A stretch of DNA of 64,000 nucleotides from Cyclina sinensis. Its lineage: Eukaryota > Mollusca > Bivalvia > Venerida > Veneridae. Every line of letters begins with the position of its first letter. Position 1 is the stretch's first letter. This document shows, one piece after another, positions 11,700-25,041 of the stretch. The notes under the pieces were generated by a model. It worked only from the letters and a program-made list of their open reading frames with translations. It did no database searches and had not been told where the DNA came from. Both the position numbers and the translations under genes were made by a program. The DNA lies in the NCBI GenBank assembly GCA_012932295.1, contig JAAONU010000001.1:29326921-29390920 (forward strand), read 5' to 3'.

Positions 11700-14600
11700 T
11701 AATTTAGTGTTAACTATTTTATTACAGCTGTTTACCTTGAAAGGTCTTGAAGAACAGATGGGTACCAAACAGTTGTGTAACATGAGGTAAAGTATATTCA
11801 GTAGCTTCTCAAAGGTTTTTCCCACCAGTCTGTTATCCAAAGCCAAGGCAGGAATATACGGTTGTTAAAAAATGTGACATTTATAACAATCTATAGGCAG
11901 AATCTAGTTAGTTAGCCTGCAAATTCATGTTTGATATATTTTAGGTAGAGAGTATTTTGAAATTCTTAGTATAACATTAAGATACTACTTTGATTTACAG
12001 TGCTTACATCCATGTTAACATCCATCCAAGCCATATCCATTCATCAATGCAGCCATCTGCCTGTTCATGTTCAATCCACCTGCCTGGACATCCATCCAAA
12101 ATGCCAAAACACTTCCACGTTGCTGCCAGCTACCATCCTTGTTTCCACCAATCCATCTAGCCGATGTCGATTCAAGCTGCCATGCTCCTGTCCCCTACAA
12201 TGTTTTCACCATTCCCAGTGTATTGTAGCCATCCATTCAACCAACTAAATCATCCTAGAAGAAAGCGATACATGATTGTAAACCTCAGCAGAGGCAGTCA
12301 TTGGATGTGTTGATGTGGACAAATTACAGAATTTTAATTCATAAACCTACAACCTGTAAGAAGTATAGCATTATACATCATTGACTGGAGAGATGTGCAA
12401 TACAGGGAAAATCTTTTACTTGAATTTTCTAAGTGTAAAACTCATCAATTACTGTTGACAAAGTTATGTGATTTGTACACCTTGCTACAGTTAGTAAGCA
12501 TGAGAAGTTTGAAGCGAATGTCATTTAAAGTATACAAATAAGCCTTTCCAAAAAGTTTAACCAAAGCCAAGATCGATGCTGACTCCAGGGTAAATAGTTT
12601 AGCTCTCATTCTTCAGTCAAGTTAAAAACAGCTAATCTTATTTTCTCCTCATATCTTAAATATATTTGTTGATAAATTCATAAAAAAATTAATACATAAT
12701 CTGGTATTAGCACATTTTCTGACATCTGCTAACTAGTAAGGTCATGAAGATATTAGGTACAAAACAATGAGACGATGGTATTTTGTCCATAACATTTCTA
12801 ACCTCTCTAAAGACATGTCTTCTTGATACAGGCTTTTATTAAAAAAAAATCACACCAAATGTATCTGCCTTAAAATGACTTCTTATGCAGGCAGAGGATG
12901 ATTCAATCCGTTTTCTACATTTTGTTTGTTTTGCTTTTATTTTTGAAGGTGCTCATTTAAAAAAAATAGAAGAAAAAAATCCTTGAATGACTAATCTTGT
13001 TTTTTTTTTAAATTTCTTGCTTGCTTAAAAAATTTACCAAACTATCTGGAGAGATCACTTTAAAGAAATTGATCTCAATAAATTCCACAAACCTTTAGTA
13101 GAAATTCTGGTCTATCAGTTATTTTAAAAAGTTCTAAATCCCAAAGCTAATGCTGTATACATGATCATATCCGTCAAAGTCGTATCCACTCATCAATGTA
13201 GTCTTCATCTGTGAATACAGCCATCTGACAGTCCATGTCAATGCTATCCATTCTGCTATTCACCTGTGCTGACATCCATCCACAACACCATACCACCTCA
13301 CTTCCATGTTGCTGCATTCTCCGTCCATCCTCTCATCCATCTTTCTCAACTACCATCAAAGCTGCCATCTTCCATCCATATCTCCAGTATCTGTTTGTAC
13401 GACCATCCATCTGTGCTGACATCCATCAAAACTGCCATCTCCCATCTATGTCTAAATCACCCGGTCACCCATCCTTCTGTGCAGACATCCATCAAAGCTG
13501 CCATCTCCCATCTATGTCTAAATCTTCTGGTCGCCCATCCACCTGTGCAGACATCCATCAAAACTGCCATCTCCCATCTATGTCTAAATCATCCGGTCAC
13601 CCATCCTTCTGTGCAGACATCCATCAAAGCTGCCATCTCCCATCTATGTCTAAATCATCCGGTCACCCATCCTTCTGTGCAGACATCCATCAAAGCTGCC
13701 ATCTCCCATCTATGTCTAAATCTTCTGGTCGCCCATCCATCTGTGCAGACATCCATCAAAGCTGTCTAAAGCATCCGTTCGCACATCCATCACATCTGCA
13801 ATGCTCCCATCTATGTCTAAATCATCCAGTCTCCAATGATGTTGTCGTATCCTTGTAAAAAAGCTGCCACATAATCCCTTTTCAATGCTGCAGCTACCAT
13901 CCTTGTCAATGCTGACATTTGTTCATCCTGCAATCAATGCGTCCTTGTCGCTGCCTTCCGTCCATCTATACCATAGCCATCCACCCATTCACGTTGCTGC
14001 CATGTAATCATCCATGTTGCTTCCATCCATTTATGCGGCCATCTACTGGTTCATATAGATGTCTCCAAACCATCCTGTATTAAAAAAAACAAAGAAGAGA
14101 CAAAAACGATATATTTATAAAAAAATATTAAATCATAATCTGTTAAAAGCTTATCATATATTTTATTACTTCTGAAACCTGGAAAGGTCATGAAAACAAG
14201 TTACTGTAAAACATCAAAGCCATGTTTATTTTTCTACTTGTTTTTGCTGTTATTTCTGTTGGTGCTCATTTTTAAAAGTAATTCCTAAATTTGGATACCT
14301 TTGTTATTTCTTTCCTTAGTTGTTTCTTTATAAAATCTACTTCCCTGCTTAAAAAACTTAATTGGCATAACATCTTAATAAATATTTATCAAACATTTAA
14401 TTCCATAAACACTATTTTGGTCCAACAGTATTTTATGTTGCCCCTATCTGTCCATGCTGCAATCCATCCTTTCATAAACGCTCCATCTCCTTTTAGGTTC
14501 CATCTCCTTGTACATCCACCCATCCCATATTTCTGACATCCATTTCACCATCAATGTATACTGACATCTGTCCATGCTGCCATCCAGCTCCCTGCCATTT

Positions 14601-15600
14601 ATTTAACTATCCATTCTGTAGAAGTTAAAGTCATACAATATTAAAGACCTATTAATCTTATTTTCCCGAGATTTTTCAAATGTATTTCACAACACTAATT
14701 TAAGCTTCATGTCTTTCAAATTTCAAAGAAATTTTATTTTTTAAAGGTCGGTTCATGTAGACTTTTGTTGGCATATTCCAGATATCCAACTATCTTGTCA
14801 GAAATAAACAGTGAACCAACAAGCCTATGTAGTGATTAAGTTTGCGTAATCCCGACATTTTAGACCTTTGTGGGCAGACATGCACACAGAACATTTGTTA
14901 AACTCATGTACATATAATCATCAGTTCTGCTGTATTTTTGAAGTTGGAGACAAAAAGATGTTTCCATCATTATGACAACTGTTCTGAACTTACCATTGTA
15001 GTATTTTGTCTATAAACATCCGCAATTTCTCCTGGAGTCTTACTTCTAGCTCAATCTGTTCTCCATTCTCTTGCTTTGTTGAACAAATTTTCACACTGTA
15101 GGTCTAGATTGAAGAAACTCTGCTGTAAAATGATTTCTAATGCACACAGATAATGAAATAGATGTTTAAACATTCATATATTCTCCTTTGCCTTTCTTTA
15201 GATGCTCATTTCCTTAATTTGGAAACTGTAGCTATTGATCCATCTTTGACATCAACGTTCATGAGAAACTTACTTGACATACCAATAAAACATTTCACGG
15301 AAATTTCTCCCAACATTTAATCTCACAAACCTTGAAAATGTTTCGTTCATGAATATGTATTTTGTCAATAATTCTAATCCCAAGTAAATCCTGTATACTC
15401 GCATTCATCTATGCTGACATCTTTCCATGCAGTCATCCAGCCATCCATGCCACCATCCCTTCAAGCAACCATCCAATCATGTCACTACCGTATTTCCATG
15501 CAACAAAAATATAAATAACAAATTACCCACTATATGCAAAAATTAAAAGATTTAACTTCAATGAACAAATTTAATTGAATTTTTCTTCATATACTTTAAT
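11700..15600. repeat. Diverged ~1-1.3-kb tandem units with CATCC-rich tracts
   Basis: A block containing G(G/A)TGCTCATTT recurs at 12948, 14261 and 15201. A block with 'AAGGTCATGAA' recurs near 12741 and 14187. Each unit carries a tract rich in CATCC/CCATC (about 12000-12245, 13180-14060, 14440-14615, 15400-15480). 'CACAAACCTT' blocks near 13087 and 15324 match the donor side of the 24.7-kb island, so this may be a continuation of the same repeated locus. Coding potential is not supported. Confidence 0.5.
13409..13770 (+). repeat. 66-bp minisatellite, about 5.5 copies, open in two frames
   Basis: The unit reads CADIHQSCHLPSMSKSSGHP and two more residues in one frame. Because 66 is a multiple of three, two overlapping plus-strand frames stay open (207 codons from 13235 and 167 codons from 13266). 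Openness in two frames, plus the CATCC bias, points to a minisatellite and not a protein. It still encodes regular Cys/His spacing if expressed. Confidence 0.7.
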
Positions 15601-15632
15601 TTACATAAGAGTTAATTTTATCTTAAAATTGT

Positions 15633-16598
15633 CTTTAATGTATCCATACATTTTCAATGACGGTAAGTTCGAAAACCTGATCTGATCTATTTTGCATCCC
15701 ACATCAAACATCTTCGGTATCCTTAGATTCATTCTCAAATGTCTTCCAAACTCTTCAGAAAGTAAAGGTATGATGAATAAAATGAATATGTCCATTCATA
15801 TGGTAAAGTGCTGGCCATTGATGCAGGATTTTGCTGAATGTACTTCTTTATCTTGAAGCAGTGATTCTTGGTCTCTGATTTCTTTAATCTTTATAGTACC
15901 CTTCCATCTAGAACTGAAAAAATATAGTATATGGATTGACAAAGATTCTCTCTCAGTTTAATAAATCCATTATAGATTACTGTTGCAGATAAAGGCAACC
16001 TGTGGTGACTAAATGTAAAAGAAAAAATACCAAGACTGAATGAACAAATGGACAGAGTGTTTAGTGCAAGCAAATTCAGTTTTTACAGGCTCTCTATATT
16101 TACTTAAGCCAAAAGCGAATATACAAGAAATTTCTACTGACAACAGAATTGTTATTACAGCGTCTGTTAACAGTTAATCTATAGGACAAATACAAAAGTT
16201 ATTTGTAAATGCATGATTCTTCATATACATTTGAAACAAGATGTTTTACATCTATCCATGACAATGGCATTAAGGCTTCAACAACCAACACAGGCAATAT
16301 GACTGCTTAGGCAAGGTGGCAACATATGAGAAGATTAATGTAGGCCTGAAATTTCTTGAATGCAAGACAAGGAGCTGAGACAAAAGAATACGGCTACCTT
16401 CATGAAATTCCAACTGTCTTACAGTAGCAAACAAAAACCCAACACATAAAAACAAAACACACAGTTGACCAACATATTTTAATATTTTATGCTGCAAGTA
16501 CCTTCCAGTATTTAAAGTAACTTCCACTGGTGCTTTCTTCAGGTCTCTGAGATTACCAATAATCCACACTCTTGGGATGGTGTATGAAAAAGAAAGCA
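15633..16598 (-). other. Region with two further exon-like islands, minus strand
   Basis: 16500-16585 (minus) is preceded by CATACACCATCCCAAG, like the array modules. It reads RVWIIGNLRDLKKAPVEV then TLNTG and ends GGAAG|GTACTT. 15640-15765 begins AAGAGTTTGGAAGAC after CTTTCTG, an older-looking relative, but its module frame has early stops. The rest of the segment is AT-rich with no other signal. Confidence 0.35.
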
Positions 16599-19500
16599 AG
16601 ATGTATTAATAGCTATAGCCTAAATCAAAAATATTTTTTAAAGATATTCTGTTTTTCAAACTGTAAACAACAACTTTGTAGCCTTAGACCTCACCTTTCC
16701 ATAGAGCTGACCCTCTGCAATTACTTATTGATTATAACTTTATAATAAGTAAAAAAAATACAAATAACTAACCCAACAAAAAACAATCCAAATCTAAAAC
16801 AATAAATTAGCAAAAACCAACAGTATCATACATAACATGCTTATAAATACTACATCAACAAACTAAAACTAGAAACATAAATTAAACACAAATTAACAGC
16901 AAATGCAAGTGCAGCTAACACAAAAAAGTAACAAAAACTTCATACTTAAGAAATCAAATATACCTCCAAACTTTGCTTCAGAGTCCAGATGCTGCATTTT
17001 GTCATTCATCAGCCTCTTCCAAACGCTCAGGATGGTGTGTGAGAAAGAAAAATAATTGACAGCCCAAATTAAAATATATACAAACATTTGTATTTTCAAA
17101 CAGTAAACAGTTACCTGCCGTTACACCTCACTTTTCCCGAGACTGAAACACACAATAAACAGCATAATACATAACATGCTTACAAAATCTACAGTAAATG
17201 CTAGAATTGAAATAAAATAATCAACAGCAGAAACAAACAACAAGTACAATTAACAACAAAAGCAACATAAAAACTTCATGCTAAAGAATTTAAATATACC
17301 TTTTAACCTTGTTTCAGGAGTCCAGTTACTGCATTCCCTCTGCTTTGTACCTCTGTCAGACTCTTGGGTAGTGTATGGGAAAAAACACAAATATATTAGT
17401 GACAGCCAAAATAAATACGAATACAATAGATATATTCTGATTTTCAAACTGTAAACAGCAACTTTACCTTAGACCTCACCTTTTTTAATAGATTTTACAC
17501 CTGAAATTGTAACTTATCAATTATTGAACAAAATCAAACTAAAAAATAATAAACTAAAAACATAGTCCATTCTCCAGACATAAAATCAACACAAAACAAC
17601 AGAATAAGTAATAAATTCAAAAAAAAAAAAAAAAAAAAAAAAACATAAATAGACAAACTAGAAACATGACAAATTAACAGAATCCAAAAGCGAAATCAAA
17701 CAAGTGCAACTAATACAAACAATGCAACAAAAAAACACTTAATATTTAAGAAATCAAATATACCTTCAAACTTCTTTCAGGAGTCCAGATGCTGCATTCC
17801 ATCTTACATCAACCTCTACCAGACACTAAGGACGGTGTATGAAAAAGAAGAAAATGATTATGTATGTGATTGTATATATAAGAATTTGTATTTTCAAACA
17901 GTAAACAGTTATCTGCCCTTACACCTCACTTTTCCCGAGGCTGAAAAACAAAACAGTCTTATAACAAAACATGCTTACAAAATCTACAGTAAAAGACTAG
18001 AATTGGAAATACAATAATCAACAGCAGAAACAAACAACAAGTACAACTAACACAAACAAAGCAACATAAAAACTTCATGCTAAAGAATTCAAATATACCC
18101 CCAAACCTTGTTACAGGGAGTCCAGTTGCTGCATTCCGTTTGACAGGAACCTCTGTCAGGCTCTTGGGACCAAGATAGTGTATGGAAAAGAAAAACAAAT
18201 ATATTTGTGACAGCCCAAATAAAAACTTATACAAATGATATATTCTGGTTTTCAATCAGCAACTTTACCTTAGACCTCACCTTTTTTTAAGACCCTACAC
18301 CTGCAATTCTAAGTAAATGATAAACAGAATCAAACAATAGCAATAATTAACTAAAACAAAGTCATAAACCAAATACATAAAATCAACACAAAACAACAGT
18401 ATTACAAATAAATGCCAACAAAACCTACATTAATAAACTAAATCTAGATACGTAAAATAACAGAATTCAACAGTAAAAACTAACAAGTGCAAGTAACTCA
18501 AACAAAGCAACATAAGAACTACATGCTTAAGAAATCAAATATACCTTCAAACCTTGTTTCAGCAGTCCAGATGCTGCATTCCATCTTACATCAACCTCTT
18601 CCAGACGCTCAGGATGATGTATGAAAAAGTAAAAAAAAAATGTAAGTGAAAGCCCAAATTAAAACATATACAAACATTTGTATTTTCAAACAGCAAGTTA
18701 ACAGTAACCTGCTCTTAACACCTCACCTGTCCTGAGACTGAAACACACAAAAAAACAGCATTATGCATAACATACTTACAAAAACTACAGTAAAAGACTA
18801 GAAAGTATTACAAATAAATGCCTACAAAAACTACATATACAGACAAACTAGAAACATAACAAATTAACAGAATTCAACAGCAAAAAACAAACAAGTGCAA
18901 CTAATACAAACAATGCACTAAAAAACTACATGCTTAAGAAATCAAATATACCTTCAACCTTGTTTCAGGAGTCCAGATGATGCATTTCGTCTTACACCAA
19001 CCTCTTCAAGACTCTCAGGATGGTGTATGAAAAAGACAAAAAAATATATGTAAGTGACAGTCCAAATTGAAACATATACAAACATTGTATTTTCAAACAG
19101 TAAATAGTTACCTGCCCTTAAACCTTACCTTTCCTGAAACTGAAACTAGAAACAGCATTATACATAACATACATACAAAAACTACAGTGAAAACTAGAAT
19201 TATAAAAAAATAATCAATAGCAAAAACAAAAACAGGTGCGACTAACAACAAAAGCAACATAAAACCTTCATGCTAAAGAATTCAAATATACCTTCAAACC
19301 TTGTTTCAGGAGTCTAGTTGCTGAATTCCCTCTGCCATGAACCTCTGTCGGGCTCTTGTAAATATATATGTATATTATTTACAACCAAAATAACCACAGA
19401 TATATTCGATTTTCAAGCCATAAATAGCAACATTACCTTAGACCTCACCTTTTTAGACCCTACATACCTGCAATTGTAACTAAATGATAAACAGAACCAA

Positions 19501-22500
19501 ACAAAAGCAATATTAAACTAAACACTAAGTCCATAAACCAAATATATAAACTCAACACAAAACAACAGCATTTCAAAAAAAGCCTACATAAACTTCATTA
19601 ATAGACAAACTATGAACATAACAAATTAACAGAATCTAAAAGCCAAAACAAACAAGTGAAACTAATGCAAATAATGCAACAAAGAAAAACTTCATGCTTA
19701 AGAAATCAAATATACCTTCAAACCTTGTTTCAGGAGTCCAGATGCTGCATTTAGTCTTACACCAACCTCTTCAAGACTCTCAGGATGGTGTATGAAAAAA
19801 ACGAAAATATGTAAGTGACCGCTCATTAAAATATATACAAACATTAATATTTTCAAACAGTTAACAGTAACCTGCTCTGAACACCTCACCTTTCCTGAGA
19901 CTGAAACAAAAAACAGCATTATACATAACATGTTTACAAAATATACGGTAAAAGACTATAACTGGAAACAAAGAATCAACAGCAAAAACAAACAACAAGT
20001 GCAAGTAACACAAACAAAGTAATATAAAAAAACTTCATGCATACGAAATCAAATATACCTTCAAACCTTGTTCCAGGAGTCAAGATGCTGCATTCCATCT
20101 TGCATCAACCTCTTCCAGACTCTCAGGATGGTGTATGAAAAAGACAAAAAATATATGTAAGTGACCGTCCCATTTAAAATATATATACAAACATTTGTAT
20201 TTTCAAACAGTAAACAGTTACCTGCCCTTTAAACACCTCCCCTTTCCTGAGACTGAAACAAAAAAAGATAGCATTATACATAACATGTTTACAAAATCTA
20301 CAGTAAAAGTCTATAATTGACAACAAACAATAAACAGAAAAAAACAAACAATAAGTGCAACTAACAACAAAAGCAACATAAAAACTTCATGCTAAAGAAT
20401 TCAAATATACCCACAAACCTTTTTACAGGAGTCCAGTTGCTGCATTCCCTCTACCATGAACCTCTGGGACTCTTGGGATTGTGAATGGAAAAGAACAACA
20501 AATATATTAGTGACAGTCCAAATAAATACTAATACAAAATATATATTCTGATTTTCAAACTGTAAACAGCAACTTTACGTTCGACCTCACCTTTTTTGAA
20601 GATCCTATACCTGCAATTGTAATTAAATGATAAACAGAATCAAACAAAAGCAATAATAAACTGAAAAACAAAGTCCATAAACCAAATATATAAACAACAC
20701 AAAAAAACAGCATTTCAAATAAATGCCTACAAAACTACATGAATAGACAAACTATGAACATAACAAATACACAGAATCTAAAAGCAAAAACAAACAAGTG
20801 CAACCAATACAAACAATGAAACAGAAAAACTTCATGCTTAAGAAATCAAATATACCTTCAAACCTTGTTCCAGGAGTCAAGATGCTGCATTCCATCTTGC
20901 ATCAACCTCTTCCAGACTCTCAGGATGGTGTATGAAAAAGACAAAAAATATATGTAAGTGACCGTCCCATTTAAAAAATATATACAAACATTTGTATTTT
21001 CAAACAGTAAACAGTTACCTGCCCTTTAAACACCTCCCCTTTCCTGAGACTGAAACAAAAAAGATAGCATTATACATAACATGTTTACAAAATCTACAGT
21101 AAAAGACTATAATTGACAACAAACAATAAACAGAAAAAAAAACAACAACAAGTGCAACTAACAACAAAAGCAACATGAAAACTTCATGCTAAAGAATTCA
21201 AATATACCCTCAAACCTTTTTACAGGAGTCCAGTTGCTGCATTCCCTCTACCATGAACCTCTGGGACTCTTGGGATTGTGAATGGAAAAGAACAACAAAT
21301 ATATTAGAGACAGTCCAAATAAATACTAATACAAAAATTCAATAATAAACTAAAAAACAAAGTCCATAAACCAAATATATAAACTCAACACAAAAAAACA
21401 GCATTTCAAATAAATGCCTACAAAAACTACATTAATAGACAAACTATGAACATAACAAATACACAGAATCTAAAAGCAAAAACAAACAACAAGTGCAACC
21501 AATACAAACAATGAAACAGAAAAACTTCATGCTTAAGAAATCAAATATACCTTCAAACCTTGTTTCAGTAGTCCACATGCTGCATCCCGTCTTACATCAA
21601 CCTCTTCTAGACACTCAGGATGGTGAATGAAAAAGAAACTATACAAGTGACAGTCCAAATTAAAACATAATCAAACATTTATTTTCAAACAGTAAACAGT
21701 TACCTGCCAATACACCTCACCTTTCCTAAGACTGAAACACAAAAAAAGCATTATACGTAACATGTTTACAAAGTCAACAGTAAAAAGCTAGAATTTGAAA
21801 AAATAATCAACAGCAAAAACAAACAACAAGTGCAACTAACAACAAAAGCAACATAAAAACTTCATGCTAAAAAATTCAAATATACCCTCAAACCTTGTTT
21901 CAGGAGACAAGTTGCTGCATTCCATCTGCCATGAACCTCTGTCAGGCTCTCCGGATGTATATGGAAAAAGAAAAACAAATAATTATTACTGCCAAAATAA
22001 ACACAAAACAAAAGATATATTCTGATTTTCAAACTGTAAACAGCAGCATTACCTTAGACCTCACCTTTTTTAAAAGACCCTACACACCTGCAATTGTAAC
22101 TTATTAATGAAAAAAATGAAACTAATGCAATAAAATAATTAACAAAAGTCCATACAAAACCTCAAACAAACATCAACACAAAAACAACAGTATTACAAAT
22201 AAATTCCAACAACAAGTACATTATTAGACAAACTAGAAACATAAATTAACAGAAATTAACAGCAAAAACAAACAAGTGCAACTAATACAAACAATGCAAC
22301 AAAAAAACTTCATATTTAAGAAATCAAATATACCTTCAAACCTTTCAGGAGTCCTAATGCTGCATCCCGTCTTACATCAACCTCTTCCCAGACTCTTAGG
22401 ATGGTGTATGAAAAAGAAAAAAAAAATAAGTGACAGCCCAAATCTAATTTTATACAAATGATAGGCTGATCTTAACACTTTTGACAGCAACTTTACCTTA

Positions 22501-22830
22501 GACCCCACCTTCATTAAGACTTTATCCTCTGCAACTGTTACTTAAATATCAGCAAAATCAGAACATAGCCATAATAAAACTAAACACAAAGCAACAGAAT
22601 CAAACATGCTAACAAAAACTCAACAGACTAGAAATAGAAACATAACAAATTAAGAACTCAACAGCAAAAACAACAGACACATTTAACAAAAAAACATAAA
22701 AAATGCACGCTAAAGAAATCAAATTATACCTTAAAAACCTTGTTTCAGGAGTCCAGATACTGCATTCCATCTTTCACCAACTTCATCCAGATCCTCAATA
22801 TGGTATACGGTATAAACGGATATTTGTGAC
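16500..22830 (-). repeat. Large array of alternating exon-like modules (A and B types)
   Basis: On the minus strand short islands recur about every 330-450 bp. A-type islands (near 17000, 17790, 18580, 18980, 19750, 20095, 20890, 21590, 22370 and 22765) read roughly SLEEVGVRLNAASGLLKQGL. B-type islands (near 17330, 18140, 19320, 20440, 21240 and 21925) read roughly a TEV...N.ATRLLKQGLK variant. Each is about 63 bp, starts after a pyrimidine-rich CATACACCATCCTGAG-type stretch and ends AAG|GTATAT, a good 5' splice site. Between them lie ~30-bp islands (AGGAAAGGTGAGGTG) also bordered by splice-like sequence. On the plus strand the same islands follow a good acceptor (CCTTGTTTCAG), so strand is not certain. 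The spacers are also repeated, so much of the likeness is recent duplication. Product unknown. Confidence 0.6.
17618..17643 (+). repeat. Poly(A) run
   Basis: About 25 consecutive A inside a module spacer. It could be the tail of a retrotransposed piece, but no body is recognisable upstream. Confidence 0.8.
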
Positions 22831-23181
22831 AGCCCAGATTAAACCTAAATCAAAAGATAAGCTAGCTGATTTTTAAACAGTAAAATGCAACTTTATCTTA
22901 GACTGCACCGTTTTCAGACCTAAATACTCTCAGCAGCTGTAATATTATAGTTGGCAAAATCAAAATATAGCAGTAATTAACTTAAACAAAATCTAAACCC
23001 CAAACATAAATCAACACAAAGTAACAACAGTATTATACGTAACATGCTAAAAAACTATATTAAGAGACTAGAACTGGAAACATCAACACAAATCAACATT
23101 AAAAAAAAAACAACTCCCCCCAAAAAAACAAGTGCAGCTAGAATAATAAAGCAACATAAGGTAAATGCTAGTGATAATTAA

Positions 23182-23650
23182 AGGGATATACAAGCAAAAA
23201 TTATGATTTCTTTCACGTTTCTTCAATCAATATACTATAAATGTGCTCGAAATAAATACAATGATCAGTCCCAGTAACAAAGATTTCCTCTATTTAAATG
23301 AAAAACCGGGTGGTTTCCTAACTAGACCCACGTGGGTCTAGATAGAAAATTTAGATTGCGCGCTAAATTTTGCAGTGAATGATTGGACGGCTGTAGTACC
23401 CGTCACGTGATCTACGGCCAAAAGCAACCCAAGAGGAACGATGATTGGCTGTTTTTGTCACGTGACCTATTTAGAATAACCGTTCGCGTTTTATTTTCAG
23501 TTAAAGAACGTTCAAATATTTACGTTCATGTCCGCATTTCACTTTATTTATATGGACAAACATACTGGGAATTTAAAGTTCTTCATATTGAACGTGATTT
23601 GAGCAAATATCAGTTTTAATTTTTTGGCATTTATTTGCCTGTGTATCCCT
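23182..23650. mobile_element. 469-bp Kolobok/T2-like MITE, TTAA target duplication
   Basis: TTAA at 23178-23181 and 23651-23654 flanks 17-bp inverted ends, AGGGATATACAAGCAAA and AGGGATACACAGGCAAA (two mismatches). TTAAAGGGA ends match the TTAAAGGRR consensus known for T2/Kolobok MITEs. The interior has a perfect 20-bp palindrome at 23322-23341 and three CACGTG sites (in the palindrome and near 23404 and 23459). No transposase frame is present. Confidence 0.8.
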
Positions 23651-24235
23651 TTAAATGTACACCGCAAGTTTGGTACCTGAATTTCTTCTTTTGTCTAACT
23701 TTTTCAAAATTTTCTAATATGATTGCCTGATAGCCCTATAGACTTAAATGATCTTTAAAAAAAATTATTTCAGTAACCTTAAGCTTGAAAATATTTTAAA
23801 GTTATGTAGTTTATCTGTATGTATTCAGTTCATAATTTCAAAAGAATTTTAGTTACATGTTTAAAATTCTGAGAGATAGCCAAGGTTTGACACAAATATT
23901 GACAGATGTCTAAGGCATCTATTGTTCAAAATTTTGCATACTTCTAAACAACTGTCTGTTAGAGAGATCTGCCTTTCTGCTTCAACGTTACTTATTTTTG
24001 AAAAACTAAATTTCAAGAAGCTGTCATTGATTAATCTTTTACCAACCATTTAACAACTATCATTAAGTGTTATTTATATTTTTATTTGTCTATTACCAAT
24101 TGCTGGTTTAGAATTATTTCCTTTATGAGTCGTGCCTTTTATGAATAAAACATTTTTCGTGTCCATTTTATACAGATCTGCTTAAGTGTAAAACTTTTTC
24201 AATGTCTGTAGTCACAAAAGTCGAAGTGGTTTATA

Positions 24236-24455
24236 AATTAACTGTATTTGCAAACAGACTTGCCAACTTAACAGTTTCATTTGCTTTAAAGGCAAACAGA
24301 CTTGCTTACTTGAAAATTTTAACAGTTTCATTTGCTTAAAAGGCAAACAGACTTGCCTTGTTGAAAATTTAAGCAGTTTCATTTGGTTTAACGCCAAACA
24401 GATTTGTCTACTTGAAAATTTTAAGAGTTTCATTTGGTTTAAAGGCGAACAGTTT
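24236..24455. repeat. 51-bp minisatellite, 4 copies
   Basis: The block AGTTTCATTTG recurs at 24273, 24324, 24375 and 24426, a 51-bp period. On the minus strand this gives a 73-codon frame of 17-residue units (QMKLLKFSSRQVCLPLK), open because the period is a multiple of three. No other coding evidence. Confidence 0.75.
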
Positions 24456-24655
24456 GTACTTATTTTTTCAGAAAGTCACAACTGCTTAACTTTAAGTTAA
24501 TTTTTTCAAAATATTCTTAAAACTTTTGTTCATTCCAACTATTTTTAAATGATTTAGAAATTTTTCTTTCTCTGTTGAGACCATTCACTGACAAAAATAT
24601 TAACAAAAAATATTTTCATGCATTATCAAGCACATCATTTCACAAACCTTGGTCT

Positions 24656-24745
24656 TCATGAGTTTGTATTCTGTATTCAACATTAAACAGCTGCTGTGTT
24701 TCTTCTTTCTGTCTCCAACCTCATTGAGATGCTCAGGAATACCTA
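24656..24745 (-). other. Diverged exon-like island related to the module array
   Basis: On the minus strand, after TTTCCATAG and CCTGAG, the frame reads HLNEVGDRKKKHSSC then LMLNTEYKLMKTK and ends at AAG|GTTTGT. PEHLNEVGDR parallels PESLEEVGVR of the array modules, while the flanks do not align obviously. It could be an older exon of the same transcription unit. I do not recognise the protein. Confidence 0.4.
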
Positions 24746-25041
24746 TGGAAAGAAGAATAAACAACATGAATAAAAAAAGTACTGGACTATTGCATGCAAT
24801 ATTACTGATTACAATTCTAAACTTTATTGAGTACTTCCACACTACTTTTAAGCTTTTGTAAAAAAATGCAAGTTGTTTTTAAAGATACTTCACTGTGTTT
24901 TGGGTTAAAGGGGCTGTACTCCAGATTTGATATATATATTTTTTTTTACATAAATTAAATGTCTAGATGCCATGAGATTATAATAACATGATATTTAACT
25001 TCAAAACTGATTATAAAAGTCAAAATAGAACAAAAATAGAG

